Notes under the pieces: model-generated
The model's input: the letters and a program-made list of their open reading frames with translations, nothing else
Told to the model about the DNA's origin: nothing
Database searches by the model: none
Source: Solirubrobacter deserti
Lineage (GTDB): Bacteria; Actinomycetota; Thermoleophilia; Solirubrobacterales; Solirubrobacteraceae
Assembly: GCF_027587175.1 (NCBI RefSeq)
Contig: NZ_JAPCID010000002.1
Span: 1-64,000, forward strand
DNA length: 64,000 bases
Reading direction: 5' to 3'
Shown here: piece after piece, positions 45,201 through 53,530 of the stretch
Layout of the letters: the number at the start of each line of letters is the position of its first letter
How positions within the stretch are numbered: position 1 is the first letter of the stretch
Made by a program: the position numbers and the translations under genes

Positions 45201-45732
45201 CGTTGGGCTGCGGGGCGGGCGGCGCCGGGGCGACGATCGTCGCGATCGTCGCGGTCTCCTGGGTCGCACCCGTGTTCAGCTGCAGCCGGTCGCCCGGGGC
45301 CAGCCCTGCGGTGCTCTGCAGGCGGACCGCGCTCGCGCCGGCGGCCGCGGCCTGGTTGAGCGTCGTGTTGACGGTGGCGCGCGAGACGTTGCCCGCTTCG
45401 TCGACCGCGCGGTAGCGCAGCGGCGTGTTGCCCTCCTGCGAGAGCGTCAGGCTCGCGGCCCCCGCCGTCGCCGGGACGTCGACGTAGGTCGCCCCGCCGT
45501 CCAGCGAGTACTGGAACTTGGTCACGGCGACGTCGTCGGTCGCCGACAGGTTCAGCGTCTGCGGCGCCGTCAAGCGCCAGTTGCCGTTGCCGCTCGCCGG
45601 TGTGGCGAACGTGGCCGGCGCCATCACCGGCGGCGTCGTGTCCTGCGCGTGTGCCGCGGTCGGCAGCGCAACCAGCGCAGCTCCGACCGCAGCCGCGGTC
45701 GCGGCTCTCCTGTACACCCTCTCTCCCCTCAT
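42295..45732 (-). CDS. large secreted protein with beta-repeat modules and ThuA (trehalose-utilisation-like) domain
   Basis: 1145 residues. Signal peptide MRGERVYRRAATAAAVGAALVALPTAAHAQD. An OmpL47/Ig-like region (~40-125; NLSATDDVAVTKFQYSLDGGATYVDVP) is followed by about four ~65-residue modules of the pattern 'AGATxIRLxSxxGxxxGxxLxxxxGxxxETVxVAxV...NVxLTxPLxxAHxxG' (starting ~130, 215, 415 and 470). The ThuA domain (~665-900) has YKTIIFNSTVGLNATSTVNAVEFANLQRFVREGGGVIAIHGGTDAM, GGHVELINADPAHSTM and CRNFDGGRSFTTTLGHNW. An alpha-helical then beta C-terminus closes it. ThuA domains are glutamine-amidotransferase-like and linked to 3-keto-glycoside metabolism. Own promoter at 45759-45787. Confidence 0.9.
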   Translation of the reverse strand: MRGERVYRRAATAAAVGAALVALPTAAHAQDTTPPVMAPATFATPASGNGNWRLTAPQTLNLSATDDVAVTKFQYSLDGGATYVDVPATAGAASLTLSQEGNTPLRYRAVDEAGNVSRATVNTTLNQAAAAGASAVRLQSTAGLAPGDRLQLNTGATQETATIATIVAPAPPAPQPNVTLTAPLANAHPATTAVAGTAFAHTIALQIDTKAPVATWGTQASTLAAPAAAGATGIRIASVSGRTAGETLQVDQGGNAETVKVASVDPTAAAPAPNVVLTSALTKAHISGANVYVPQVVDGKILQSQTLTPLRSDPRLRDSSDTVASGAGGAAPRRMTLDGEFMVPKTVNLNRLTVGKHTQTVSLQDAAGQTAKYVNTFVVTTSFADLATVIDQHADNALRTTLNGAQAVGATGLRLTAPVGGFRAGQQLVVGTGDGAETVTIAKALTPPPTLNTTLSAAATAGATQIRLASYTTETLTGPNPPSNNGPIIGQPIVLDTGANQEVVYVKRHLSPLPPAPAPNVELSAPLAKDHAAGTATSLNNVTLTTPLTKAHATGTTVANPQPLISAAKATELRALLADAKAKADAGQTAAAITALQAFNAAAAASRPLQSAGEALIAQLNGTPVDTTGTGITVEAAEDGVQAIRVFNNPSPFVNNPMATYKILVNGRAGGFRHQSIVDFHWMFQQLGFEHGFNVDIWDPNINGSPGRQAPAGVSLPTSPFLDYEQLKQYKTIIFNSTVGLNATSTVNAVEFANLQRFVREGGGVIAIHGGTDAMQNVPWYMDLVGAGFTNHGSNQGGILIDTESGGHVELINADPAHSTMQAVPRRFFSIEELYNTNRDPAALGIAHPLMYENEDTLVGQLGYGPGNGLHNTDKHVMTWCRNFDGGRSFTTTLGHNWQYATETWFRDMMLNAVQWTAGQEYSNCVTFNEVRDLLAKARADGNVTAAGNTALSAALEEADTAYRADDFAGAATHARTFVAEAKRAVHAGADNGAALLALQTKGAELVGWMSGNEAQPAAPVLQTDATGTVGGTVPATLALSLAGAATFQPFVPGVEQEYTTSVGAKVISSAGEATLSVSDPGHMTNGAFALAEPLRVSFSKSSWTAPTANENVDITFKQLIKRTDPLRTGSYRKTLTFTLSTTTP

Positions 45733-45758
45733 ATGACCCTATTTGGTCCGGCGTGCCA

Positions 45759-45787
45759 ACTAAACCTGTCTGACAATCGCTTGTCAA
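45759..45787 (-). promoter_or_regulatory. promoter with overlapping operator dyad for the ThuA gene
   Basis: Minus strand: TTGACA (45787-45782), 17 bases, TTTAGT (45764-45759). The dyad TGACAA-TCGC-TTGTCA (45771-45786) covers the -35 box. It starts directly after the xylB stop codon. The TTGACA half-site recurs in the divergent region at 47230-47268. Confidence 0.6.
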
Positions 45788-47224
45788 CTAGGCTGCGTTG
45801 GCACGTGTCAGCGCGGGGTAGAGCGCCGTGTAGCGTGCTTTGAGCTCCCGATAGGGCTCGATCCACTCCGCGACGGGCTCGACTTCGGAGTGCGTATGGA
45901 CGCACGCGGCGACGGCTTCGTGCACATCCCCCCACAAACCTCCGGCGACGCCGCCCAGCAGCGCCGCGCCGTAGGCCGCGCCCTCCTCCACCGCAAGCCG
46001 CTCGAGCGGGATCTCCAGCACCGAGGCGACGATCTGCAGCCACAGCTCGCTGCGCGCGCCGCCGCCCGAGACGCGCCCGCGCTCGCCGCCGCCGACGAGG
46101 TCGAACGAGTCCCGCAGGCCGCAGGCCACGCCCTCCAGCACGGCGCGGGTGAGCGCGCCGCGGTTGTGGCGGATCTCGAGGCCGGTGAACGCGCCGCGCG
46201 CGTCGGGGTCGGCGTGCGGAGTCCGCTCGCCGGTCAGGTACGGCAGGAACGTCAGCCCGTCCGCCCCCGGCCCCCATGCCGCCGCCTCCTCGGTCAGCTG
46301 TGAGAACTCGCCGCCGACCACGCCGCGCAGCCACGCGAGCGAGCCGGCCGCGGACAGCATCACGCCCATCTGGTGCCACGCGCCGGGGACGGCATGGCAG
46401 AAGGCGTGGACGCGGGCCTGGGCGTCCGCTCGGTACTCGGGCAGCGCCGCGAAGACCACGCCGGAGGTGCCCATGGCCACGCTCAACGGTCCCGGCCGGT
46501 CGACGCCGACGCCGAGCCCGCCCGCGGCCTGGTCGCCCGCACCCGCCGCGACCGCGATCCCACCCGCCGTGCGGCCGCTCACCTCCGGCGACTCGAGCAC
46601 GGTCGGAAGCCACGCCGGGTCGATCTCGAGCGTCTGCAGGACCTCGTCGCTCCAGCGGCGCTGGGCCACGTCGAGCAGCAGCGTCCCGGAGGCGTCGGCG
46701 ACGTCGATGGCCCGCTCGCCGGTGAGCTTGAGCCGCACGTAGTCCTTGGGCAGCATGATGTGCGCGATCCGGGCGTAGGCGTCCGGCTCGTGCTTGCGCA
46801 GCCAGAGCAGCTTCGGCGCCGTGAAGCCCGTGAGCGCGCGGTTGCCCGTCAACTCGACGAGCCGATCGAAGCCGACCCGCTGCTCGATCTCAGCGCACTC
46901 GGCGCCGGTGCGCTGGTCGTTCCACAGGATCGCGGGCCGGATCGGGCGGTCGGAGGCGTCGAGCGTGACGAGCCCGTGCATCTGGCCCGAGAGGCCGATG
47001 CCGGCGACGCCTTCGGTGAGGCCGTCGAGCGCCTGCTCGGTGGCGGCCCACCAGTCGTCCGGGTTCTGCTCGGACCAACCGGGCTTGGGCGTCGAGAGCG
47101 GGTAGGAGACCTCGCGGCGCTCGAGCACCTCGCCGTCTTCAGCGACGGCGATGACCTTGACCGCGGACGTGCCGACATCGATGCCGATCGCGGTTCGTGA
47201 CGGGTTCTGAAGTGTTGATGACAT
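45788..47224 (-). CDS. xylB: xylulokinase-like FGGY carbohydrate kinase
   Basis: 478 residues from the ATG at 47224 (a TTG at 47239 lies upstream). ATPase core motifs: IGIDVGTSAVKVIAVAEDGEV, GLSGQMHGLVTLD, PAILWNDQRTGAECAEIEQ, TGFTAPKLLWLRKHEP, LPKDYVRLKLTGE, AAGAGDQAAGGLGVGV, MGTSGVVFAA, FLPYLTGERTPHADPDARG, RVSGGGARSELWLQIVASVL. These are all XylB-type residues, including the substrate-binding Gln-Met-His-Gly. It phosphorylates D-xylulose or a related ketose. Divergent from the FAD-oxidase operon; the ThuA gene follows downstream with its own promoter. Confidence 0.93.
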   Translation of the reverse strand: MSSTLQNPSRTAIGIDVGTSAVKVIAVAEDGEVLERREVSYPLSTPKPGWSEQNPDDWWAATEQALDGLTEGVAGIGLSGQMHGLVTLDASDRPIRPAILWNDQRTGAECAEIEQRVGFDRLVELTGNRALTGFTAPKLLWLRKHEPDAYARIAHIMLPKDYVRLKLTGERAIDVADASGTLLLDVAQRRWSDEVLQTLEIDPAWLPTVLESPEVSGRTAGGIAVAAGAGDQAAGGLGVGVDRPGPLSVAMGTSGVVFAALPEYRADAQARVHAFCHAVPGAWHQMGVMLSAAGSLAWLRGVVGGEFSQLTEEAAAWGPGADGLTFLPYLTGERTPHADPDARGAFTGLEIRHNRGALTRAVLEGVACGLRDSFDLVGGGERGRVSGGGARSELWLQIVASVLEIPLERLAVEEGAAYGAALLGGVAGGLWGDVHEAVAACVHTHSEVEPVAEWIEPYRELKARYTALYPALTRANAA

Positions 47225-47229
47225 TTGGC

Positions 47230-47268
47230 TTGACAGCAATTGAAGGCTAATGCAAGCTTGCCTGTCAA
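47230..47268. promoter_or_regulatory. divergent control region with TTGACAG/CTGTCAA inverted repeat
   Basis: TTGACAG (47230-47236) and CTGTCAA (47262-47268) face each other in the 47-base gap between xylB and the oxidase gene. On the minus strand TTGACA is followed after 18 bases by TTCAAT, a workable xylB promoter with a very short leader. A plus-strand -10 is unclear. Confidence 0.45.
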
Positions 47269-47271
47269 TAG

Positions 47272-48699
47272 ATGAAGTCTTCTGTCACGCAGCTGGTCGA
47301 GCTTGCCCCCGCCCTGGCCGCGGTCCTCGGCGGGGACGCGGTCCTCACCGACGACGCACAGCTTGACGCCTACACGGCCGACACGTACTGGCCGGCGATC
47401 CACGCCCGCGCCGCCGGCGCGCCGCTGGGCCGGCCGGACGTGGTGGCGGTGCCCCGGCGTGAGGAGGACGTGGCCACGATCCTGCGCATCGCCGCCTCCC
47501 ACCGCGTGCCGGTGACCGCCTGGGGCGGTGGCTCGGGGACGCAGGGCGGCGCGGTGGCGATCGAGGGCGGGCTCGTGGTGGACCTGCGCGGCCTGGACAC
47601 GATCGTCGAGATCGACGAGGTCTCGATGACCGTGACGGCGCAGGCCGGCGTCAACGGGAACGTGCTGGAGCGCACGCTCAACGAGCGCGGGCTGATGCTC
47701 CCCCACTACCCGGCGAGCTCGGAGTGGGCGACGGTCGGCGGGTACGTCGCGGCGCGCGGCTCGGGCGTGCTCTCCACCCGCTACGGGAAGATCGAGGATC
47801 TGGTGCTGGGCCTGCGCGTCGCGCTCCCGGATGGCACCTTCTTCGACAGCGTGCCCGCGCCGCGCCACGCCGTCGGCCCCGACCTCACGCCGCTGTTCGT
47901 CGGCTCGGAAGGCACGCTCGGGATCATCACCCGCGCGACGCTCGAGGTCGTCCCTGCTCCCGCCGAGCGCACGTTCGCGGCGCTGCACTTCCCGAGCGTG
48001 CACGCCGGCGTGGACGCCTTCCGCACCGCGCTCGCGCGCGGGAACCGGCCGTCGGTGATCCGCATGTACGACGAGGAGGCGACGCGCCGCACGCTCTCGC
48101 CCGTCGTCGGCGAAGGGCTCGACGGCGTCGTGGCGATCGTGGTGTTCGAGGGGGGAGAGCCGGAGGTCACCGCGGCCGAGCGCGCCGCCACCATCGGGCT
48201 CGCGCGCACGGAGGGCGCGCGCGAGCTCGATCCGGCCCTCGCCCGGACGTGGTGGGACCGCCGCTACGACTTCTACAAGCCGCCGCACCACCCGGAGCTG
48301 CCCTCGGTCTGGGGCACGATCGACGTCGTCGCGTCCTACCGAACCATCCACGACGTGCACCGGGCGCTGCAGACCGCCGTCCGCGACCGCTACGCGCCGG
48401 ACGGCCTCCAGCTGCGGATGCACTTCTCCCACTGGTATCGCTGGGGCACGATGATCTACGCCCGCTTCCTCATCCCGGACGGCGGGCAAGACGCCCGGGA
48501 GCTGCACGACCAGGTCTGGGCCGACGGCGTCACGGCCGTCCTCGCCGCCGGCGGCGTGATGAACGACCACCACGGTGTGGGCCTCAAGCTCGCACCCTTC
48601 ATGCAGGCACAACACGGAGCGGGCCTCGAGGCCTTGCGCTCGGTGAAGTCCGCGTTAGATCCTCTCGGCATCATGAATCCCGGCAAGCTCGGCCTCTGA
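47272..48699 (+). CDS. FAD-linked oxidase (glycolate-oxidase/alkyl-DHAP-synthase-like VAO family)
   Basis: 475 residues. PCMH FAD domain: DVVAVPRREEDVATILRIAASHRVPVTAWGGGSGTQGG, TAQAGVNGNVLERTLNERGL, YPASSEWATVGGYVAARGSGVLSTRYGKIEDLVLG, VGSEGTLGIITRATLEV. The C-terminal cap has MNDHHGVGLKLAPFM and ends LDPLGIMNPGKLGL. The NDHHGVG motif resembles the ADHAPS/glycolate-oxidase (GlcD) branch that acts on 2-hydroxy acids or dihydroxyacetone adducts. First gene of a seven-gene operon for carbohydrate breakdown. Confidence 0.92.
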   Translation: MKSSVTQLVELAPALAAVLGGDAVLTDDAQLDAYTADTYWPAIHARAAGAPLGRPDVVAVPRREEDVATILRIAASHRVPVTAWGGGSGTQGGAVAIEGGLVVDLRGLDTIVEIDEVSMTVTAQAGVNGNVLERTLNERGLMLPHYPASSEWATVGGYVAARGSGVLSTRYGKIEDLVLGLRVALPDGTFFDSVPAPRHAVGPDLTPLFVGSEGTLGIITRATLEVVPAPAERTFAALHFPSVHAGVDAFRTALARGNRPSVIRMYDEEATRRTLSPVVGEGLDGVVAIVVFEGGEPEVTAAERAATIGLARTEGARELDPALARTWWDRRYDFYKPPHHPELPSVWGTIDVVASYRTIHDVHRALQTAVRDRYAPDGLQLRMHFSHWYRWGTMIYARFLIPDGGQDARELHDQVWADGVTAVLAAGGVMNDHHGVGLKLAPFMQAQHGAGLEALRSVKSALDPLGIMNPGKLGL

Positions 48700-48733
48700 G
48701 GAGAAGGCCGTGCCGGAGGAGGAGAGGAAGACA

Positions 48734-49642
48734 GTGGCGATCAAGGTGTCGATGCACAACTGGATGCGGCCGGAGCCGATCGAGCGCACGATCGAGCGGC
48801 TGGCGCGTCTGGGCTACGACGGGATCGAGATCTCGGGCGAGCCCGATCAATACGACGTCGGCCGGGTGCGCGGGCTGCTGGAGGAGCACGGGCTCGTCTG
48901 CTGGGGCGCCGTGACGCTGATGATGGGCGCGCGCGACCTGTGCCATGAGGATCGCTACATGCGGATCGGCAGCGTCGAGTACGTCAAGGACTGCCTGACG
49001 TTCGTGTCCCAGCTCGGTGGCCAGATCGTCACGGTCGTGCCGTCGACCGTGGGCAAGATCACACCGATGGGCTCGCCCGCGGACGAGTGGCGCTGGTGCG
49101 TGGAGTCGCTGCGTGAGTGCCAGGCACACGCCGAGTCGGTCGGCGTCCGGATCGCGCTGGAACCGCTCAACCGGTTCGAGACGTACTTCCTCAACCGCGG
49201 CGAGCAGGCGCTCGCGCTCGCCGAGGAGGTCGGCGGCAACTGCGGCGTCGCGCTGGACACGTTCCACATGAACATCGAGGAAGCCGACCTGATCGACGCC
49301 ATCCACCAGGCCGGCGACCGGCTCGCCGACTTCCACGTGGCCGACAACAACCGCATGCCGCCGGGCCACGGCGCGCTCGACTGGGACGCGATCGTCCGCG
49401 CGCTGCACACGATCGGCTACCAGGGGCACATGACGGCGGAGTTCGTCCCCTCGCTGGACCGCAGCTCAATCTCCGAGCGCGAGATCGGCGACGCGTCCGA
49501 GGCCGGCGGCGGCGTCGCCATGGAGAAGTTCCTGCGCGACCACTCGACCGGCGCGGTCCCCGAGGCCTACTACGACCGCTGCGCCCAGGCGTCGATCGAC
49601 CACCTGCGCGCGGCGTTGGCCGGGAGCACATCCACCGTCTGA
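48734..49642 (+). CDS. TIM-barrel sugar phosphate isomerase/epimerase
   Basis: 302 residues from the GTG at 48734, which follows a purine-rich site (GGAGGAGAGGAAG). An in-frame GTG at 48710 would merely translate that site as EEERK. AP-endonuclease-2-type barrel: IERLARLGYDGIEISGEPDQYDVGRVRGLLEEHGL, VRIALEPLNRFETYFLN (metal Glu), GVALDTFHMNIEEADL (Asp, His), DFHVADNNRMPPGHGALDWDAIVRAL (His, Asp). The metal-binding set is that of D-tagatose 3-epimerase/hydroxypyruvate-isomerase relatives, so ketose epimerisation is likely. Confidence 0.92.
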   Translation: MAIKVSMHNWMRPEPIERTIERLARLGYDGIEISGEPDQYDVGRVRGLLEEHGLVCWGAVTLMMGARDLCHEDRYMRIGSVEYVKDCLTFVSQLGGQIVTVVPSTVGKITPMGSPADEWRWCVESLRECQAHAESVGVRIALEPLNRFETYFLNRGEQALALAEEVGGNCGVALDTFHMNIEEADLIDAIHQAGDRLADFHVADNNRMPPGHGALDWDAIVRALHTIGYQGHMTAEFVPSLDRSSISEREIGDASEAGGGVAMEKFLRDHSTGAVPEAYYDRCAQASIDHLRAALAGSTSTV

Positions 49643-50865
49643 TGCCCGCCGTCGCCCTCATCGGGACCCTCGATACCAAGGGCGACGAGATCGCGTACGT
49701 GCGCGAGCGCTTGAAGGCGTTCCGGGTGCGCGCGGTGGTGATCGACAGCGGCATCCTGGGCGAGCCGGGCTGCAAGGCGGACATCGGCCGGGAGGAGGTG
49801 GCCGCGGCGGGCGGCCACGCGTTGGCCGACGTGCAGGCGGCGGGCTCGCGCGGCGCGGCCGTGTCGCTGATGGTGGACGGCGTCCGGGCGCTCGTGGTGC
49901 GCCTGTTCGCCGAGGGGCGGGTCCAGGGCGTGCTGTGCCTGGGCGGCGCGGAGGGCGCGCTGCTGGGCGCGGCGGCCATGCAGGCGCTGCCGGTGGGCGT
50001 CCCGAAGCTGCTCGTGTCGCCGAGCGCGAGCGGGCGGCGCACGTTCGCGGCCTTCGTCGGCGAGAGCGACGTCTGCGTCATGCACTCGGTCGTCGACATC
50101 CTCGGCCTGAACGGCATCTCGCGGCCGATCTTCGACAACGCCGCGGCCGCGATGGCGGGCATGGTCCACGACGCGGGCTCCGCGCTGGGCACGCTGGGCG
50201 AGCACTGCGTCGGCGTCACGATGCTCGGGCAGACGACCCCGGGCGTGATGCGCCTGCGCGAGCACCTCGCGCTGGCCGGGCATGAGCCCGTGATCTTCCA
50301 CGCCAACGGCGTCGGCGGACCCGCGATGGAGCACCTGTGCGAAGAGGGTGCGCTGCAGGGTGTGGTCGACTACACCCTGTCCGAGGTCGCGAACTCCTTG
50401 AAGGACGGGATGCACGCGACCGGGCCCGAGCGGCTCACGGTCGCCGGCCGGCTCGGCCTCCCCCAGGTCGTCGTCCCCGGCTGCGTGGACTTCTTCAACC
50501 AGGGCCCGCGCGAGTCGCTGCCGCTGCAATACCGCGCGCGCAAGACGTACTTCCACAACCCGGTGATGACGCTCGTGCGGCTGGACCGCGACGAGGAGGC
50601 CGAGCTCGGCGCGATCGTCGCCGAGCGCCTGAACGGCGCCACCGGGCCCGTGCACGTCGTCGCGCCGCTGCGCGGGTTCTCGCTGGCCGACGCCGAGGGC
50701 GGCGACCTGTGGGACCCGGAGGCCGACTCCGCCTTCCTGGAAGCCCTGAGCGGCGCGTTGCGCGCCGACATCCGCTTCGAAGCCGTCGACGCCCACGTCG
50801 ACGACCACGACTTCGCCGACGTGGTCGCCACCCGTTACCTCGCCCTCGTCGGAGCCTATGCCTGA
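49642..50865 (+). CDS. Tm-1-like ATP-binding domain protein (UPF0261)
   Basis: 407 residues. MPAVALIGTLDTKGDEIAYVRERLKAFRVRAVVIDSGILGEP is the hallmark start; then VLCLGGAEGALLGAAAMQALPVGVPKLLVSPSASG, GVTMLGQTTPGVMRLREHL, EPVIFHANGVGGPAMEHL and QVVVPGCVDFFNQGPRESLP. The family includes the N-terminus of the tomato virus-resistance protein Tm-1, and many bacterial members sit in sugar or aldol-type gene clusters. Biochemical role not settled. The start overlaps the isomerase stop by one base (TGATG). Confidence 0.92.
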   Translation: MPAVALIGTLDTKGDEIAYVRERLKAFRVRAVVIDSGILGEPGCKADIGREEVAAAGGHALADVQAAGSRGAAVSLMVDGVRALVVRLFAEGRVQGVLCLGGAEGALLGAAAMQALPVGVPKLLVSPSASGRRTFAAFVGESDVCVMHSVVDILGLNGISRPIFDNAAAAMAGMVHDAGSALGTLGEHCVGVTMLGQTTPGVMRLREHLALAGHEPVIFHANGVGGPAMEHLCEEGALQGVVDYTLSEVANSLKDGMHATGPERLTVAGRLGLPQVVVPGCVDFFNQGPRESLPLQYRARKTYFHNPVMTLVRLDRDEEAELGAIVAERLNGATGPVHVVAPLRGFSLADAEGGDLWDPEADSAFLEALSGALRADIRFEAVDAHVDDHDFADVVATRYLALVGAYA

Positions 50866-51724
50866 TTCAGCTCGTCCCGTCTCGCACTGCATCATGGACC
50901 TCGCGCCGCCGGACATCGCGTGGTTCCAGGAGAAGTCGGACATCATCCTGGTGCCGATCGGGTCGTGCGAGCAGCACGGCGCGCACCTGCCGCTCGGGAC
51001 GGACACGATCACGGCGCTGGAGGTCGCGCGGCGCGCGGCCGAGCAGGCCGATGTGCCCTACACCGCGCCGTTCTGGGCCGGCTACTCGCCGCAGCACATG
51101 CGCGAGACCGAGTCGGCCGTGGGCACGATCACGCTGCGTGCCGAGACGCTCAACGCGGTGCTCTACGACATCCTGCGCTCGCTGATCCACCACGGGTGGA
51201 ACAAGCTGATCCTGGTCAACGGGCACGGCTCCAACGTCAAGGTGCTGGACCCGCTGCTGCGGCGCATCAAGTACGAGACGGGCGCGCTGGTCGCGCTCTA
51301 CAAGCCGTACGCGGAGCGCTACATCGGCATCCTCGAAGGGCTGCTGGACAACCCGCCGGAGGAGACGCCGGGCTGGCACGCGAGCGAGCTGGAGACCTCC
51401 CAGGTGCTGGCGCACAACGCGGCGCTGGTGCGGATGGACCGCGCCGCCGAGGACCGCGCGCAGGCGCCCGAGTGGCTGCCGGACTCGATGCTCAAGTCCG
51501 ACGGCGCGCCCGACGTCCAGTTCGAGGGCTACCAGTACTTCTCGTTCCCGATGGACCACGGCGAGTTCTCGCGCACGGGCGTGATCGGCAACCCGCTGAC
51601 GGCCACCGCCGAGAAGGGCGAGGAGGCGCTTTCGCGCTTCTCCGGTCATCTGGTGCGGGCGATCGACGAGTTCCGGCCGCTGAAAGTGGACGTGCGCCGG
51701 CGCGCGTTCGAGGAGCGCGTGTGA
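50858..51724 (+). CDS. creatininase-family amidohydrolase
   Basis: 288 residues. Metal-site motifs of creatininase: LVPIGSCEQHGAHLPLGTDT (Glu, His), APFWAGYSPQHM, ILVNGHGSN (His), PGWHASELETSQVLAH (Glu), then FSRTGVIGNPLTATAEKGEEALSRF. Family members cleave cyclic amides or act on lactone-like substrates in pathways of cofactor and sugar-acid metabolism; here a lactone or amidic sugar derivative is plausible (inference). Overlaps the UPF0261 gene by 8 bases and the DeoR gene by 4. Confidence 0.9.
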   Translation: MPDSARPVSHCIMDLAPPDIAWFQEKSDIILVPIGSCEQHGAHLPLGTDTITALEVARRAAEQADVPYTAPFWAGYSPQHMRETESAVGTITLRAETLNAVLYDILRSLIHHGWNKLILVNGHGSNVKVLDPLLRRIKYETGALVALYKPYAERYIGILEGLLDNPPEETPGWHASELETSQVLAHNAALVRMDRAAEDRAQAPEWLPDSMLKSDGAPDVQFEGYQYFSFPMDHGEFSRTGVIGNPLTATAEKGEEALSRFSGHLVRAIDEFRPLKVDVRRRAFEERV

Positions 51725-52512
51725 GCACCACGCCGCCCGCGCTGCGGCGCCAGCAGATCCTGGAGCGCATCCAGCGCGACGGCGGCGTGTCCGTCGCCGA
51801 CCTGGCGCGCGATCTGACGGTGTCGTCGATCACGGTCCACCGTGACCTCGAGCAGCTGTCTAAGGACGGGCTGGTCGAGCGCGTACACGGCGGGGCGCGG
51901 GCGCTGGCGGCGGCCGGGCCGGCGACGGCGATCCCGCCGACGGGCTGGGAGCAGCGGGCGGCGGCCTCGCGTGGCGCGAAGGCCGCGATCGCCGCGCACG
52001 CCGCGCGCGAGGTCCGCTCGGGCTCGACGATCTTCCTCGACTCCTCGTCCTCCTGCCTCGCGCTGGCGCGGCAGCTGGTGAGCGAGTCGGCGTCGAACCT
52101 CACGCTGGTCACCAACTCGCCCGCGATCGCCTACGAGCTGGCGGACGAGCGGATGCTGGTGATCGTCACGCCCGGCGAGCTCGACCAGCACATGCGGCTG
52201 CTGGCGGGGCGCTGGACGACCGACTTCATGTCGGGCTTGAACTTCGAGCTGGCGTTCGTCTCGTGCGCGGGCGTGACGCTGGACGCGGGGCTCACGACCT
52301 CGCGCCGCGCGCTCGCGGACGTGATCAACGTCGCGAGCGCGAACGCGGCCCGCACCGTCGGGCTGATCGACTCGAACAAGTTCGGGCGGGCGTCGCTGCT
52401 GACGATCGCCCGCGCGCAGGACCTGGACGCGATCGTCACGGATGAGGGACTGGACGACGCGACCGCGCACGACTTCCGGGCGGCCGGTGTGGCGCTCGAG
52501 ATCGCAAAGTAA
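51721..52512 (+). CDS. DeoR-family transcriptional regulator
   Basis: 263 residues from the GTG at 51721 that overlaps the previous stop (GTGA). [57 protein letters not shown]. Sugar-phosphate-sensing DeoRC domain with [72 protein letters not shown] and IVTDEGLDD. It is embedded in the operon it probably controls, with a phosphorylated sugar as effector. Confidence 0.94.
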   Translation: MSTTPPALRRQQILERIQRDGGVSVADLARDLTVSSITVHRDLEQLSKDGLVERVHGGARALAAAGPATAIPPTGWEQRAAASRGAKAAIAAHAAREVRSGSTIFLDSSSSCLALARQLVSESASNLTLVTNSPAIAYELADERMLVIVTPGELDQHMRLLAGRWTTDFMSGLNFELAFVSCAGVTLDAGLTTSRRALADVINVASANAARTVGLIDSNKFGRASLLTIARAQDLDAIVTDEGLDDATAHDFRAAGVALEIAK

Positions 52513-52528
52513 CGGAGGAGAACGAGGG

Positions 52529-53530
52529 ATGGCACGACCCGTAACGCTGTTCACCGGCCAATGGGCCGACCTGGGCTTCGAGGAGCTGGCCAAGAAGGTC
52601 GGCGAGTGGGAGTTCGACGGCCTCGAGCTCGCGACCTGGGGTGACCACTTCGAGGTGCCCAAGGCGCTCGCGGACCCCTCCTACTGCGCCGGCCGGCGCG
52701 AGGTGCTCGAGCGCCACGGTCTCAACATCTGGGCGATCGGCGCGCACCTCACCGGCCAGGCGGTGTGCGACCCGATCGACTCGCGCCATCAAGGGGTGCT
52801 GGACCCGGAGGTGTGGGGGGACGGGGACCCCGAGGGCGTGCGTCAGCGTGCCGCCGAGCGCATGAAGGACACGGCGCGCGCGGCCGCGCAACTCGGCATC
52901 GAGGTCGTCACGGGCTTCACCGGCTCGTCGATCTGGCACCAGCTGTACTCGTTCCCGCCCAACGACTTCGCGGAGATCGAGCGCGGCTACGAGGACTTCG
53001 CGGAGCGCTGGGGGCCGATCATCGACGTCTTCGACGCCGAGGGCGTGCGCTTCGCGCTCGAGGTCCATCCCACCGAGATCGCCTACGACTTCGTGACCAC
53101 GCGCAAGACGCTGGACGCGCTCGACAACCGGCCCGGGTTCGGCATCAACTTCGACCCGTCGCACTTCGCGCACCAGTTCCTCGACAGCGCCGCGTTCGTG
53201 ACCGAGTTCGCGGACCGCATCTACCACGTGCACGTCAAGGACTCGATCAAGACGCTGGACGGGCGCACGTCGATCCTCGGCGGGCACCTGAACTTCGGCG
53301 AGGCCGGCCGCGGCTGGGATTTCGTGTCCCCCGGGCACGGCGACGTGGACTTCGAGGCGCTGTTCCGGGCGCTGAACCGGATCGGCTACCGCGGGCCGTT
53401 GTCGATCGAGTGGGAGGATTCCGGGATGGACCGGGACTGGGGCGCGCCCGACGCGCTGGCGTTCGTGCGGCGCACGGACTTCGCGCCGTCCACGGTGGCG
53501 TTCGACGCGGCGTTCGCGCGGGAGGCGTAG
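52529..53530 (+). CDS. TIM-barrel sugar phosphate isomerase/epimerase, second copy
   Basis: 333 residues from the ATG at 52529, with ribosome site GGAGGAG. Barrel with [116 protein letters not shown]. It matches the subgroup found beside Gfo/Idh/MocA dehydrogenases, as here (start of the next gene directly after this stop). This combination is typical of pathways that oxidise a sugar ring carbon and then cleave or isomerise it. Confidence 0.92.
   Translation: MARPVTLFTGQWADLGFEELAKKVGEWEFDGLELATWGDHFEVPKALADPSYCAGRREVLERHGLNIWAIGAHLTGQAVCDPIDSRHQGVLDPEVWGDGDPEGVRQRAAERMKDTARAAAQLGIEVVTGFTGSSIWHQLYSFPPNDFAEIERGYEDFAERWGPIIDVFDAEGVRFALEVHPTEIAYDFVTTRKTLDALDNRPGFGINFDPSHFAHQFLDSAAFVTEFADRIYHVHVKDSIKTLDGRTSILGGHLNFGEAGRGWDFVSPGHGDVDFEALFRALNRIGYRGPLSIEWEDSGMDRDWGAPDALAFVRRTDFAPSTVAFDAAFAREA

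Noticed and set aside
47230-47258. Plus-strand promoter TTGACA at 47230 for the oxidase operon
   Set aside because: No acceptable -10 hexamer lies 16-18 bases downstream; the TTGACA is better explained as half of an inverted repeat, although a weak promoter cannot be excluded.
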